From Haliscomenobacter sp. (GTDB lineage Bacteria > Bacteroidota > Bacteroidia > Chitinophagales > Saprospiraceae), in assembly GCF_016718685.1 (NCBI RefSeq), contig NZ_JADKCX010000054.1, positions 1-44,160 on the forward strand: a stretch of DNA of 44,160 bases, given 5' to 3'. The position numbers were made by a program, and so were the translations under genes. Within the stretch, counting starts at the first letter, position 1. Each line of letters starts with the position of its first letter. Of the stretch, positions 1 to 9,193 are shown in pieces. Under the pieces are notes generated by a model. That model saw only the letters and a list, made by a program, of their open reading frames with translations, was not told the DNA's origin and did not search any database.

Positions 1-608
1 ATGCTCGCCGCCAATACAAAAAGATGCCAAACCAGGTGGTGGTACATGAATTTTTCCCAGAGATAAAAAATGACGCCGAAAGAATACAAAACGCCGCCGA
101 TAACGATGAGGCTAAGTACATCGGAAGGAAGACTGACAAAAAAAGTTTTGCCCGCTGCCAGCAAAAGCCAGCCCATCAGCAGGTAAATGATGGTGGACAA
201 AAAATTGAACTTGTTGATGAAAAAGATTTTAAAAACCGTACCCACCAAGGTCAATCCCCACAATACACAGAGCAGGGTAATGCCCACACTGTTAAAAACG
301 TAGATCAAAATGAAAGGAGTATAGCTGCCAGCAATCAGGAAATAAATGCTGATGTGGTCCAGGATTTGCAGGACGTTTTTGACCAGCGGCTGTTGAAAAC
401 CGTGGTACAGCGTGGAACTCGTGTACACCATTAAAAAACTAAAGGCATAAATGCTGACGCCTAGTGTAGTCGTGATGTTCCCGGTTTTGCTGGCCAGTAC
501 CAGCAGCAGTGGGATACAAACGATGCCGAATAGGATGCCAAATCCATGCGAAACGCTATTGGCGATTTCTTGCTTTAAAATAGTAGGATGGTATGTATTG
601 ACCGACAT
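1..608 (-). CDS. Hemolysin III / PAQR-family membrane protein, 3' part outside window
   Basis: Reading the minus strand from the ATG at 608 gives an open frame of about 202 codons that runs off the left edge. The translation has the family's landmarks: an N-terminal NSVSHGFG segment, SSTLYHGF, DHISIYFLIAGSYTPF and, near the edge, HHLVWHLFVLAAS. The conserved histidines and aspartate in these motifs form the presumed metal site of the HlyIII/PAQR fold. Most of the protein is hydrophobic, consistent with about seven membrane helices, and little more than the last helix is missing. It is divergent from the helicase gene across about 240 bases. The name hemolysin III is historical; the true role in Bacteroidota is unsettled. 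The family call is firm, the function is not. Confidence 0.9.
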   Translation of the reverse strand, partial: MSVNTYHPTILKQEIANSVSHGFGILFGIVCIPLLLVLASKTGNITTTLGVSIYAFSFLMVYTSSTLYHGFQQPLVKNVLQILDHISIYFLIAGSYTPFILIYVFNSVGITLLCVLWGLTLVGTVFKIFFINKFNFLSTIIYLLMGWLLLAAGKTFFVSLPSDVLSLIVIGGVLYSFGVIFYLWEKFMYHHLVWHLFVLAAS

Positions 609-801
609 ACTGGCTTATTTTTCTTTGGGTGAGCGTAATCAAAGAGAATGAAACGGTTATGCCGGGAAGATTGTTGCTGAAAGAAAAAATTAGCGCTGGC
701 ATTTGTAAATTCCAAAAATATCCATATTTTTGTTTTGCCTTTCTGCTTTACACTACATTTTGCATTTGCCTTTCGTTTTGTGTCCAAATCACAATTATGG
801 T

Positions 802-829
802 TTGAATGCTTTTCATTATTTTACCTTTA
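802..829 (+). promoter_or_regulatory. Possible Bacteroidota-type promoter of the helicase gene
   Basis: TTG at 802-804 and TACCTTTA at 822-829 resemble the Bacteroidota -33 TTG and -7 TAnnTTTG elements. The spacer is 17, shorter than the usual 19-20, and the last base of the -7 box differs. The placement about 20 bases upstream of the ATG at 850 is plausible but unproven. Confidence 0.3.
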
Positions 830-849
830 CGAATGCAAAACGGAATACG

Positions 850-3324
850 ATGAATCCACAGTCCAACCCGCAGTTGGAGTTAGCTCATGAATATGTGCGC
901 AATACCCGCAAGAACATCTTTTTGACGGGTAAGGCAGGTACGGGGAAAACCACTTTTTTGCGCAATCTCCAAAACGATTTGATCAAACGGATGGTGATTG
1001 TGGCTTCCACCGGGGTGGCTGCCATTAATGCTGGGGGTATGACCATTCATTCGTTTTTCCAATTGCCGTTTGGCCCTTATTTACCCGGCAAAATGGAAGA
1101 CGCCAGCCGGATGCGGCGGTTCACCGGGCAAAAAATCAGCCTGATCAAAAGCCTGGATTTATTGGTCATTGACGAAATCAGTATGGTGCGGGCGGATGTA
1201 CTGGATGGCATTGATGAGGTGCTGCGGCGTTACCGCGATCGATCGTTGCCCTTCGGTGGCGTACAATTGCTGATGATTGGCGACTTGCACCAATTGCCTC
1301 CCGTAGTCAAGGACGAAGAATGGAATCTGCTGCGGGAACATTACCGCACCGCGTATTTCTTTGGCAGCCATGCCTTGCAACAAACCGATACGGTACGCAT
1401 CGAGCTCAAACACATTTACCGCCAATCGGACGAGCATTTTATTGCCTTGCTCAACAAGGTGCGCGACAATAGGATCGATGACGAAGTGTTGTCTATGCTC
1501 AATAGCCGCTACATCCCCAATTTTCAGCCCAAAGAAGAGGATGCTTACATTACCCTCACCGCCCACAACGCTTCGGCCCGGGAAATCAATAGCCACAAAT
1601 TAGCCGAATTGCCGGCTAAAGTGCAACAGTTCAGCGCCAGCGTGACTGGCGATTTTCCCAGTTTTTCTTATCCCACGGACGAAGTGCTGGAGTTCAAAAA
1701 AGAGGCGCAGGTCATGTTTGTCAAAAACGACATTTCTCATGACAAGCGCTATTACAATGGCAAAATTGGCAAAATCACCAAAATTGATGACGGCATCATT
1801 TACGTCAAATGCCCCGGCGATTACCTGGAAATTGAGGTTAAACCCGATGAGTGGAAAAATGTAAAATACTCCCTGGAGGAAGAAACTAAAGAAGTTAAAG
1901 AAGACACCGTTGGTACGTTTACCCAATATCCCCTCAAATTAGCCTGGGCCATTACCATCCACAAAAGCCAGGGCCTGACCTTTGAACGCGCCGTTATTGA
2001 TGCCCAGGCTGCCTTTGCGCATGGGCAAGTGTACGTGGCACTCAGTCGTTGCAAAAGTTTTGAGGGCATTGTGCTGCATTCGAAGATTGGCCAATCGAGT
2101 GTACGCACGGATACAGTGGTTAAAAACTACACCGAAGAGGCCGATAAAAACGCCCCGGATGAAGCGCATTTGACCCAATCCAAGGTTGAGTTCCAACAAA
2201 CCTTGATCCGAGAATTGTTTGATTTTTCGGCGTTCAAGCGCCATTTGGAACACGCCAGACGCACTTTTTTAGGGCACAGCAACACACTGTCGTCCGATAC
2301 AGTGGCCCAATTCCAGGCGGTGGAAGAACAAGCACAGGCTGAAATCATCAGCGTTGCCCAGAAGTTTAGACCCCAAATGGACATGTATTTCCTGCAAGGA
2401 GGCTTGCCCGAGGAAAACACCGAGTTGCAACAGCGCATCCAAAAAGCCAGTGTATATTTTGAAGACAAAGTGGGCGCAGTGATTTTGCCCCTTTTGAAAA
2501 ATATTCCCCTCATCACTGACAACAAAGCGGTCGAAAAATTGGCGGTGGAAGCATTAGGCGACTTGTTCAAAGACCTCTTCATCAAAACGGCTTGTTTTAC
2601 CAAAAGTAAAACCTCCTTTGTGGCCCAGCAATATTTACAGACCAAAGCCAACGCCGAAATTGACTTCCTGCGTACCCCCACCAAACCGGCGGTGAACAAG
2701 CGGAGTGCAGCCATCAATACCCCCCACCCAGTGTTGTACCATACCTTGAGCAAATGGCGCGAAGACATGGCGGCGGCTTATGAAATAGAACCCTATGACG
2801 TACTGCCCAGCAAATCCCTGCAACTCATGGTACAATTGCTGCCCACCAGCACTGCGGCTTTAAAGAAGGTCAAAGGTTTTGGTCAGGCTAGAATCAAGCA
2901 GTTTGGTACGGAGTTGTTGTCCATCATCAAGCAATATGTGGAAGTAAACGAGTTGCAGGAAATGCAATTGTTTTTGCCAGACATAGAGGTGCCCATTAAA
3001 CCCCCTAAGCCAGACACGAAGTTGTTGAGTTTTGAATTGTACAAGGCGGGCAAAACGGTAGCAGAGATTGCCCTCGAACGGAGTTTAGCCCCCACAACCA
3101 TCGAAGGCCACCTGGCGCATTACGTGGGAACGGGCGAACTTGATGTGCTGGATTTTGTGGAACAAACTAAAATTCAGCCAATTATTGAATGTTTTCAAGC
3201 AAGTGAAACCGGATTTTTAAACGAGGCAAAAGCGGCCTTGGGCGATGATTTTTCGTATACGGAAATTCGGATGGTACAGAAGTTTTTTGAACGCTTGGTG
3301 GAACAGGGAGAAATTGAAAAATAA
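850..3324 (+). CDS. PIF1-like SF1 helicase with C-terminal HRDC and HTH domains
   Basis: This 824-residue protein carries an AAA/SF1 helicase core. The Walker A motif GKAGTGKTT lies at about residues 27-35. Further on come LLVIDEISMV (Walker B), MIGDLHQLPPVV (motif III), AITIHKSQGLTFERAVID and VYVALSRCKSFEGIVL (late helicase motifs), matching PIF1/RecD-like enzymes. The C-terminal third contains an HRDC-like domain ending in KVKGFGQARIKQFG, then a helix-turn-helix segment (LYKAGKTVAEIALERSL) of the type fused to many Bacteroidota helicases. Likely activity is ATP-driven 5'-3' DNA unwinding in replication or repair, from the family. I chose the ATG at 850: an in-frame ATG at 730 would add 40 residues that do not look conserved and would overlap the promoter-like region. 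No operon partner is visible. Confidence 0.9.
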   Translation: MNPQSNPQLELAHEYVRNTRKNIFLTGKAGTGKTTFLRNLQNDLIKRMVIVASTGVAAINAGGMTIHSFFQLPFGPYLPGKMEDASRMRRFTGQKISLIKSLDLLVIDEISMVRADVLDGIDEVLRRYRDRSLPFGGVQLLMIGDLHQLPPVVKDEEWNLLREHYRTAYFFGSHALQQTDTVRIELKHIYRQSDEHFIALLNKVRDNRIDDEVLSMLNSRYIPNFQPKEEDAYITLTAHNASAREINSHKLAELPAKVQQFSASVTGDFPSFSYPTDEVLEFKKEAQVMFVKNDISHDKRYYNGKIGKITKIDDGIIYVKCPGDYLEIEVKPDEWKNVKYSLEEETKEVKEDTVGTFTQYPLKLAWAITIHKSQGLTFERAVIDAQAAFAHGQVYVALSRCKSFEGIVLHSKIGQSSVRTDTVVKNYTEEADKNAPDEAHLTQSKVEFQQTLIRELFDFSAFKRHLEHARRTFLGHSNTLSSDTVAQFQAVEEQAQAEIISVAQKFRPQMDMYFLQGGLPEENTELQQRIQKASVYFEDKVGAVILPLLKNIPLITDNKAVEKLAVEALGDLFKDLFIKTACFTKSKTSFVAQQYLQTKANAEIDFLRTPTKPAVNKRSAAINTPHPVLYHTLSKWREDMAAAYEIEPYDVLPSKSLQLMVQLLPTSTAALKKVKGFGQARIKQFGTELLSIIKQYVEVNELQEMQLFLPDIEVPIKPPKPDTKLLSFELYKAGKTVAEIALERSLAPTTIEGHLAHYVGTGELDVLDFVEQTKIQPIIECFQASETGFLNEAKAALGDDFSYTEIRMVQKFFERLVEQGEIEK

Positions 3325-3340
3325 AATAAAAAAAAGCGGC

Positions 3341-3376
3341 TTTCCAATTACCTTTTGCCAATCGGCTGCAATACAC
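3341..3376 (+). repeat. Intergenic element, copy A (second copy at 8047-8082)
   Basis: TTTCC(A/G)ATTACCT, 12 variable bases, then CTGCAATACAC occurs here and at 8047-8082 with identical spacing and no gaps. Both copies lie roughly 60-115 bases upstream of a gene (the sigma factor and the exported protein at 8140). It may be a shared regulatory site or a small dispersed repeat. Confidence 0.5.
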
Positions 3377-3417
3377 CTCTGAAAACCAAATAAAATAAAA
3401 ATAAGCGCTTCATTGTT

Positions 3418-3425
3418 TACTTTTG
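3418..3425 (+). promoter_or_regulatory. Candidate -7 box of the sigma/CHAT operon
   Basis: TACTTTTG matches the Bacteroidota TAnnTTTG -7 consensus exactly, 32 bases before the ATG at 3458. No clear TTG sits at the usual -33 distance; the upstream stretch is A-rich instead. Confidence 0.4.
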
Positions 3426-3457
3426 AGTCAAGTGGTACCTTATACTGCTATCGTACA

Positions 3458-4072
3458 ATGAGTTTAACCTGGAGCGATTGGTTTTCACGTGATTCTGCGA
3501 GCACTCGTTTTGCTACGCACGAAGCCCTGTTTGAAGGACTAAAAAAAGAGGACAATGCGGCCATTTTATACGCCCAAATCAAGGTACTGCCGAGTGTCAA
3601 GAAATTGACGAAAGATTACGGTTTGCCTTTAGAGCAAGTTGATGATATTTTAAACCAAAGTACCCTCATCCTGCTGCGTAAAATTGGCGATGGCTCCTAT
3701 CAGTTTCAAAACTACGCCCCAACAACTTATTTGATTGAAATTGCCCGCCGAGTAGCCTTGATGGCAACCCGGGCTTTGAAAAAAACAACCAAACCCCTCG
3801 ACAACATCCCGGAAACGAGTGACCCTGATTTTGAGGCTTTGCTGCGCCACAGTGAAGCCGCAGAAACGGTCAATTTGTTGCTGGGTAAAATGGGCGACCC
3901 CTGTGAACAGGTGATTCGTTTGCACCACATCGACGGGCTCAGCGATGAAGAAGTGGTGCAACAACAGCTGACCAAATACTTAAGCCCGGATAGTTTAAAA
4001 AACAAACGCAGTGATTGCATGAAAAAACTGGTACTAATTGCGCAACAATGGAAGACCTCGACAAATATCTGA
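3458..4072 (+). CDS. RNA polymerase sigma factor, sigma-70 family (ECF-like)
   Basis: This 204-residue protein resembles the small sigma-70 factors found upstream of anti-sigma genes in Saprospiria. A region-2-like helical segment (QVDDILNQSTLILLRKIGDGSYQ, split across residues about 65-87) is followed by YLIEIARRVALMATRALKK. The C-terminal half has a region-4-like pattern: CEQVIRLHHIDGLSDEEV, then SPDSLKNKRSDCMKKL as recognition helix. Its last 25 bases overlap the start of the next gene, so the two are translationally coupled. It presumably directs polymerase to this operon or to other targets, and is held in check by the membrane protein encoded next. I chose the ATG at 3458 because it follows the -7 box and removes a non-conserved 15-residue extension. 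Sequence similarity is weaker than for a typical ECF factor. Confidence 0.75.
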   Translation: MSLTWSDWFSRDSASTRFATHEALFEGLKKEDNAAILYAQIKVLPSVKKLTKDYGLPLEQVDDILNQSTLILLRKIGDGSYQFQNYAPTTYLIEIARRVALMATRALKKTTKPLDNIPETSDPDFEALLRHSEAAETVNLLLGKMGDPCEQVIRLHHIDGLSDEEVVQQQLTKYLSPDSLKNKRSDCMKKLVLIAQQWKTSTNI

Positions 4073-4830
4073 GCGGTGAAATGAATGATGCAGAACGCCA
4101 GCGCTTTGAGGCCAAACTGGCAACAGATGAGGACTTGAACACTTTGCAAGACCTGCGCCTGGGTTTGAAACATTTACATTTGAAGAAAAAAACCGGCGAG
4201 GTGGCGATTTTGCGCCAACAATGGAGAAAAAAACAAATTCAAAAGAACTGGTTGCGTTGGGGTTTTCTGATTGGGATCAGCTTGCTGGGCGTTTTTATTG
4301 GCTATAAAAAGTATTTTTCAAGCACTGCACCAGCAGAAAAAACAGTACCCGAACGTCAAGGTGAAGAAGTTGTGCCTGGCCTTAAAGAATCAGGCAACAC
4401 CAAAAAAGAATCGGAAACAAAAACAAAACGTAAATACACTGGCCCAATTGCCGATGGTGGGGTAGTGGATCACTTTGATGTGGAGACCGGCTCAACCATG
4501 CGCGGCGTGTACGAGGATTTAGATTCACTCAGTTTGCAAGTTCTTGATACCTTGATCATCTATACGATGCAGTTACCTCCACTTTCAAAGCACGAAAATT
4601 GGAACAAGGCATTGGAACAACTCATTGGAGGTAAGCCCCAATTGGCCAAGTCTTATATTTTTGAACTGGAAAAAACGGATGCACAGGAGGCCAGATGGTT
4701 GTTGGCGGTGGCTTTACTGGCAGAAGGAAGAAATGATGAATCCTTAGAAATTTTGCAAACCATCGCCCAGAAACCTGAGCACCCCAGATCAAGTGTAGCT
4801 GCCCGTGCACTTGATCTGTTGGAAAATTGA
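4048..4830 (+). CDS. Membrane-anchored anti-sigma-like protein
   Basis: This 260-residue protein begins with EDLDKYLSGEMNDAERQRFE, the N-terminal pattern of Bacteroidota anti-sigma proteins, which binds the sigma factor in the cytoplasm. A single membrane helix follows at about residues 69-86 (GFLIGISLLGVFIGY). The rest is periplasmic: a charged linker, then a helical C-terminal part with TPR-like character (AEGRNDESLEILQTIAQ). The gene starts inside the end of the sigma factor gene and lies 36 bases before the CHAT gene. The natural reading is a sigma/anti-sigma switch reporting on an envelope signal to the polymerase. No zinc-binding HxxxCxxC motif is present, so it would not be a ZAS-type anti-sigma factor. 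The function is inferred from architecture and position. Confidence 0.75.
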   Translation: MEDLDKYLSGEMNDAERQRFEAKLATDEDLNTLQDLRLGLKHLHLKKKTGEVAILRQQWRKKQIQKNWLRWGFLIGISLLGVFIGYKKYFSSTAPAEKTVPERQGEEVVPGLKESGNTKKESETKTKRKYTGPIADGGVVDHFDVETGSTMRGVYEDLDSLSLQVLDTLIIYTMQLPPLSKHENWNKALEQLIGGKPQLAKSYIFELEKTDAQEARWLLAVALLAEGRNDESLEILQTIAQKPEHPRSSVAARALDLLEN

Positions 4831-4866
4831 TTCCCAGCATTTGATGGGCATTTAAACCCAATACAG

Positions 4867-7800
4867 ATGAAACGAACTTCCATTTATTGGTCCTTTTTAA
4901 TTCAAATTCTATTCTTTATTGGCAATGGCCCCATTGCCGCTCAATCGGTGCAGGACTTGCAAACTTCTTTCGACGCGTCCAGATCTAAAGGCGACATCAA
5001 GGCTGCAGTCCCCTTTGCAGAAAAAATAATTCTTGTTTTGGAACAGCAGCGAATAACGGATACCACCATATATATCAAAAAATTGCTGCAATTGAGTCGG
5101 ACATACCTCAATGCATCGCGTTCGGAAGAAGCAGAAAAATGCAGTTTGAAAGCCCTTGCTGTAGCTCGTCCAAATGATCCCCAATACGCAGATGCACTCA
5201 TTGAATGGTCTGCATCCATTGGCTCACAAGGGGAGTATGAACGCGCAGATTCTATTGCACAACTAGCCATCGACCTACGGAAAATATTATTGGGGAAAGA
5301 CAACATCCACTATTGTGGCGCACTGCTTGCCGCAGGTGCCTGGCAATTTCAAGGGGGATATACCACTAAAGCGATCAATACTTTGGAGGAATGCCGTTCT
5401 TTGTGGAAAAAAAATAATTTCGATAAACCCAATGGGTTAGTCGAAACATTAAACTATTTAGGATCATGTTATTATACGGTAGGGAAATCTACTGAAGCTG
5501 AAATGTGTTTTAAGGAGGCACTTGCGGTAAGAGCTTCATTTTCAGGAATGAATAATAATTATTTTGAAGATAAAATTGCCTTTGTTGAAAAATCAAACCT
5601 GGCATTGATTTTAATTGATAACGGGCGATACACTGAAGCGGATGAAATATTGTCCACAATTGAATCGAATCTATTTGAAGAAGGGCTATGGGAGGATGTA
5701 GCCTATTCGGATATTTATGCCTTAAAAGCCAAGTTGTTGAGTGCGGTCAATAAAAATGAAGAAGCGATAGCAGCGGCAAAAAAAGGCAAGGCAATGGTAA
5801 TAAAGGCTTTTGGCCCGAATAACCCCTATGTATTTCAATATGACAACTTGATGGGCATGGACCTCATCCAATTGGGGAAACCAGCGGAAGCAATAGCCCT
5901 ATATCGTGCATCTTTAGATTCAATGAAGGTTTTGGGTGGTGAAAATTGGGTGGAGTACGCTGGAATGACAGCTGTGTTACCCGTTTGTTATATCAATCAG
6001 CACGATTACAATAAGGCTATTGAGCTGTATTTGGAATCCGTTGCCTACTATGAAAGTTTAGGAGAAGGATATGAACTGGACCTGAAACAAATGTATTTTG
6101 GTTTAGTAGAAGCTTACATGTACACCAAGAATTATGCTGAAAGCGCTAAATATTTAGAAAAATTCAAAAGCATTTTAGTCCCAGACAACATCATGGATAG
6201 GGGGGCTAGAATTTTACAAGCTAAATTGGCTTATTTTGGGAAAAACTATGCAAGCGTTACCCCCGATGTTAACAATTACGTCCAGACATTGACGAAGCAA
6301 ATCAGCGCTGAAATATTCTTGTTTGATGACCAGAAACGGCAAAGCCAGGCGAAGGATTTGCAATCTGTCACCAACGATTTGTGTGCGTTTATTCAGGCCG
6401 ATGCCCTCCAAAAAAAAATGCCCAAATTAATCGAAATAGCAATTGATTTTCAGTTGTTTACAAAGTCGATATTGCTTACAGCTACACAAAAAATCCGTGC
6501 GGATATCCTCAACGGAAATGATCAAACCCAAAAACAAAGTTACGCCAAGTGGATCAACCAAAAGGAAGAATTGGCTTACTATTATACTTTCCCCAAAGCC
6601 GAACTTGTGGATCAAAACATTGATCTTGCTCAACTTGAAGCGCGTGCCGATTCGTTGGAAAAGGTTCTTGCCCGAAACAATGCAGCGTACAACAATACTA
6701 CAAAAAACCTGGCCACCAATTGGCAAACCATCCGGCTTGCCCTTCGCCCAGGAGAGGCTGCGTTGGAAATTGTACGTTATCAAGGGCAACTTCAGGAGTT
6801 ATCTGATGAGGTACACTATGCCATATTTATACTCAGCCCTGAACTTACTGAACCTGTAGTCTTGTTCATTCAAGATGGTGAGGAGCTTGAACAGGTGTTA
6901 CTCGAAAAACACCTCTCGGCCTGCATCAGTGCTCAATCAACGGCTCCAGGTAGTGACTTGTACAACGCGGTATGGAAAAACATCGAGCCGTATGTAAAAA
7001 ATGCCAAGACCATTTTTGTGGCTGCGGATGGCTGCTTTCACAAGATCAACTTTGCCTCTTTGCGCCAGCCCGACAATACCTACCTTGCTGATCGGTACAG
7101 CTTTCAGCCCGTATTTTCACTGAAGGACATTTTGAAAGAACCGGGCACTGTTGTAGCATCGCGCAGTGCTTTTTTATTGGGCAACCCTACTTTTTCGTCA
7201 GAAAAAAATACGGATGCAAATACGGCAAGTCGTAGTCGCGCGATTGAAGACACAGCTGTAGATACAATGGATTATGCAGTATACAATCCCTTGGGCATAC
7301 TCCGTGATCTCAACGCTACCCGTGGCATCGAACTGAAGTCACTTCCCGGTAGCCAAAAAGAAGTAGACGACCTTTCGGCGTTGTTGCAGCGCAACGGCTG
7401 GCAAACTACCCTCTACACAGGCACTAAGGCCAGAGAGGAAGAGGTAAAATCTTTGCGCAGTCCTAGGATAATGCACCTGGCAACCCATGGCTATTTTTTA
7501 GCCAATGAACGAGCCGGCACCGCTGGATTGAGTCGGGAAACAGTCGTGCGCAATCCCTTGCTGCGCTCCATGTTGTTTTTTGCCGGAGCACAAAATACCC
7601 TGGATAAAAAACCCCTGGATCAAAAAGATGATGGCATCCTCACGGCATATGAAGTGCAAAACATGAATCTGGACGGCACCGAATTGGTGGTGCTGTCGGC
7701 CTGCAAAACCGGACAAGGCAAGGTGCAAAACGGTGAAGGTGTGTATGGCCTGCAACGCGCCCTCCGCATTGCGGGTGCCCAAAACCTTCTGCTTTCCCTT

Positions 7801-7965
7801 TGGGACGTTGACGACGAAGTAGGCCGTACGTTTATGCAAACATTTTATGAACAATGGCTAGGTGGAAAATCCAAACCCGAAGCTTTCCGTTATACTCAAC
7901 TGGCGATAAAAGCAAAATATCCACATCCTTTTTATTGGGCAGGATTTATTTTAATTGGAAATTAA
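4867..7965 (+). CDS. Exported TPR protein with C-terminal CHAT (caspase-like) protease domain
   Basis: This 1032-residue protein starts with a signal peptide (about residues 1-25, ending in GPIAAQS). Residues about 60-450 are helical TPR-type repeats, for example SRSEEAEKCSLKALAVARP and YTEADEIL. The last third is a CHAT domain: MHLATHGYF with His874 and VVLSACKTGQG with Cys946 form the expected catalytic dyad. The domain ends in a conserved stretch, GVYGLQRALRIAGAQNLLLS ... PFYWAGFILIGN. CHAT domains are clan CD cysteine proteases related to caspases and separase. With its signal peptide the enzyme should work in the periplasm or outside, unlike cytoplasmic TPR-CHAT effectors. It is the last gene of the sigma/anti-sigma operon, so it may sense or cleave an envelope target, or be the main output. 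Substrate unknown. Confidence 0.88.
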   Translation: MKRTSIYWSFLIQILFFIGNGPIAAQSVQDLQTSFDASRSKGDIKAAVPFAEKIILVLEQQRITDTTIYIKKLLQLSRTYLNASRSEEAEKCSLKALAVARPNDPQYADALIEWSASIGSQGEYERADSIAQLAIDLRKILLGKDNIHYCGALLAAGAWQFQGGYTTKAINTLEECRSLWKKNNFDKPNGLVETLNYLGSCYYTVGKSTEAEMCFKEALAVRASFSGMNNNYFEDKIAFVEKSNLALILIDNGRYTEADEILSTIESNLFEEGLWEDVAYSDIYALKAKLLSAVNKNEEAIAAAKKGKAMVIKAFGPNNPYVFQYDNLMGMDLIQLGKPAEAIALYRASLDSMKVLGGENWVEYAGMTAVLPVCYINQHDYNKAIELYLESVAYYESLGEGYELDLKQMYFGLVEAYMYTKNYAESAKYLEKFKSILVPDNIMDRGARILQAKLAYFGKNYASVTPDVNNYVQTLTKQISAEIFLFDDQKRQSQAKDLQSVTNDLCAFIQADALQKKMPKLIEIAIDFQLFTKSILLTATQKIRADILNGNDQTQKQSYAKWINQKEELAYYYTFPKAELVDQNIDLAQLEARADSLEKVLARNNAAYNNTTKNLATNWQTIRLALRPGEAALEIVRYQGQLQELSDEVHYAIFILSPELTEPVVLFIQDGEELEQVLLEKHLSACISAQSTAPGSDLYNAVWKNIEPYVKNAKTIFVAADGCFHKINFASLRQPDNTYLADRYSFQPVFSLKDILKEPGTVVASRSAFLLGNPTFSSEKNTDANTASRSRAIEDTAVDTMDYAVYNPLGILRDLNATRGIELKSLPGSQKEVDDLSALLQRNGWQTTLYTGTKAREEEVKSLRSPRIMHLATHGYFLANERAGTAGLSRETVVRNPLLRSMLFFAGAQNTLDKKPLDQKDDGILTAYEVQNMNLDGTELVVLSACKTGQGKVQNGEGVYGLQRALRIAGAQNLLLSLWDVDDEVGRTFMQTFYEQWLGGKSKPEAFRYTQLAIKAKYPHPFYWAGFILIGN

Positions 7966-7985
7966 ATAACTGACAATCAGTTAGT

Positions 7986-8033
7986 ATAAGAGCCTGTTTG
8001 GAGTAATGCCCAAACAGGCTCTTATTTTTTTTG
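7986..8033 (+). terminator. Rho-independent terminator of the sigma/CHAT operon
   Basis: A perfect stem pairs 7986-8001 (ending AGAGCCTGTTTGG) with 8010-8025, leaving an 8-base loop. A T-rich tract follows directly, and the stem begins 20 bases after the CHAT stop codon. Confidence 0.9.
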
Positions 8034-8046
8034 AAAAAAACTTCAT

Positions 8047-8082
8047 TTTCCGATTACCTCCACTTACCTGCCTGCAATACAC
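8047..8082 (+). repeat. Intergenic element, copy B
   Basis: Matches 3341-3376: TTTCCGATTACCT, 12 unrelated bases, then CTGCAATACAC. It lies between the terminator and the gene at 8140, so it is probably in that gene's upstream region. Confidence 0.5.
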
Positions 8083-8139
8083 TCCCAAACGCCCACAAAA
8101 ACGGCGCTGCCAATTTTCAAACCCAATAATTCAACAACC

Positions 8140-9138
8140 ATGAAAAAGACATCTTTTATCCCTGTGTTTTGCCTGATCATTGTTCTTTTTGGAGCATCGA
8201 CTGCTCAAGCGCAAAATCCCTTGATTTTCCCTAATACGATAGGCAGGAAAATCAGCTTTTGGAACAGTGGACCCAACAATGAATATGGAATTGGTCTCAA
8301 TTATGGGATCATGCAGTTGTATACAGCAGGACAAGATAAAATTGCCATGGGCTACGGCAATTCGGCAAATTTTAAAGAGACCATTCGTTTTATGACTGGT
8401 CCTGGTCAGATCGGATTTCAGAATACTTTGGGGGGCAAGATCAGTTTTTGGAACAGTGGCCCGGACAATGATTTTGGCATCGGGATCAGCACAGGTGTAA
8501 TGCAATTGTACACTGCTGGAAAAGACAAAATTGCTTTTGGTTACGGAAACTCTACCAATTTTGTAGAAACCATGTCTTTCCTGACAGGAACCGGGCAACT
8601 TGGGCTTGGTACAAAAACACCTACCGCAAAACTTACACTCGTTTCGACTCAAACTGGTGCTGCCGACAACACCATGACGATAGCTAACTTTTCGATTGGC
8701 CCAAATACGAGCCACGTGCATTGGGGACTTTCAGGTGATTGGTACATCCGTAGCGCAGCTGCGAATGGCAAGGTCATTTTGCAAGACAAAGGAGGTGAGG
8801 TCGGCATTGGCACAACCAATACTGCCGGGTACAAACTTGCCGTAAATGGAAAGGTTCGCGCTACCGAAATCCGCGTAGAAACAGGCTGGGCCGATTACGT
8901 TTTTGCCCCTGAGTACAAACTGCGCCCACTCGAAGAAGTAGAAAGTTTCATCAAAGCCAACCAGCACTTGCCAGAAATTCAACCCGCTTCCGAGATTCAA
9001 GCCAATGGATTGGATGTAGCCGCTACAACCACCAAGATGATGGCCAAAATTGAAGAACTGACTTTGTACCTCATCGAAATGAAGAAAGAAAACGACGCGC
9101 TGAAGCAACGGGTAAACACTTTAGAAAACAAACAATAA
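8140..9138 (+). CDS. Exported protein with internal repeats and tail-fibre-like C-terminus
   Basis: This 332-residue protein starts with a signal peptide (about residues 1-24, FGASTAQAQ). Two repeats of about 60 residues follow, each with the pattern GxKISFWNSGPxN, GIMQLYTAG, DKIAxGYGNS and TGxGQ(I/L)G. The C-terminal part (TNTAGYKLAVNGKVRATEI ... HLPEI ... MMAKIEELTLYLIEMKKEN) is the ending common on Bacteroidota surface proteins related to phage tail fibres, closing in a coiled coil of about 35 residues. It carries no T9SS sorting domain. A role in surface adhesion or matrix formation is possible but not shown by the sequence. The next gene, a protease, starts 55 bases downstream in the same direction and may share its transcript. 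Confidence 0.75.
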   Translation: MKKTSFIPVFCLIIVLFGASTAQAQNPLIFPNTIGRKISFWNSGPNNEYGIGLNYGIMQLYTAGQDKIAMGYGNSANFKETIRFMTGPGQIGFQNTLGGKISFWNSGPDNDFGIGISTGVMQLYTAGKDKIAFGYGNSTNFVETMSFLTGTGQLGLGTKTPTAKLTLVSTQTGAADNTMTIANFSIGPNTSHVHWGLSGDWYIRSAAANGKVILQDKGGEVGIGTTNTAGYKLAVNGKVRATEIRVETGWADYVFAPEYKLRPLEEVESFIKANQHLPEIQPASEIQANGLDVAATTTKMMAKIEELTLYLIEMKKENDALKQRVNTLENKQ

Positions 9139-9193
9139 TCGGAGCTACAGCTGGTAACGCTCCAAACCACTCCACCTCTTAAAGCTTACAACC

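Noticed and set aside
24..434. Plus-strand frame of 136 residues near the left edge
   Set aside because: It is antisense to the hemolysin III-type gene, whose minus-strand translation has clear family motifs and membrane helices.
730..849. Upstream ATG extending the helicase by 40 residues
   Set aside because: The extension is unlike the family N-terminus and covers a promoter-like sequence; the ATG at 850 starts directly before the conserved region.
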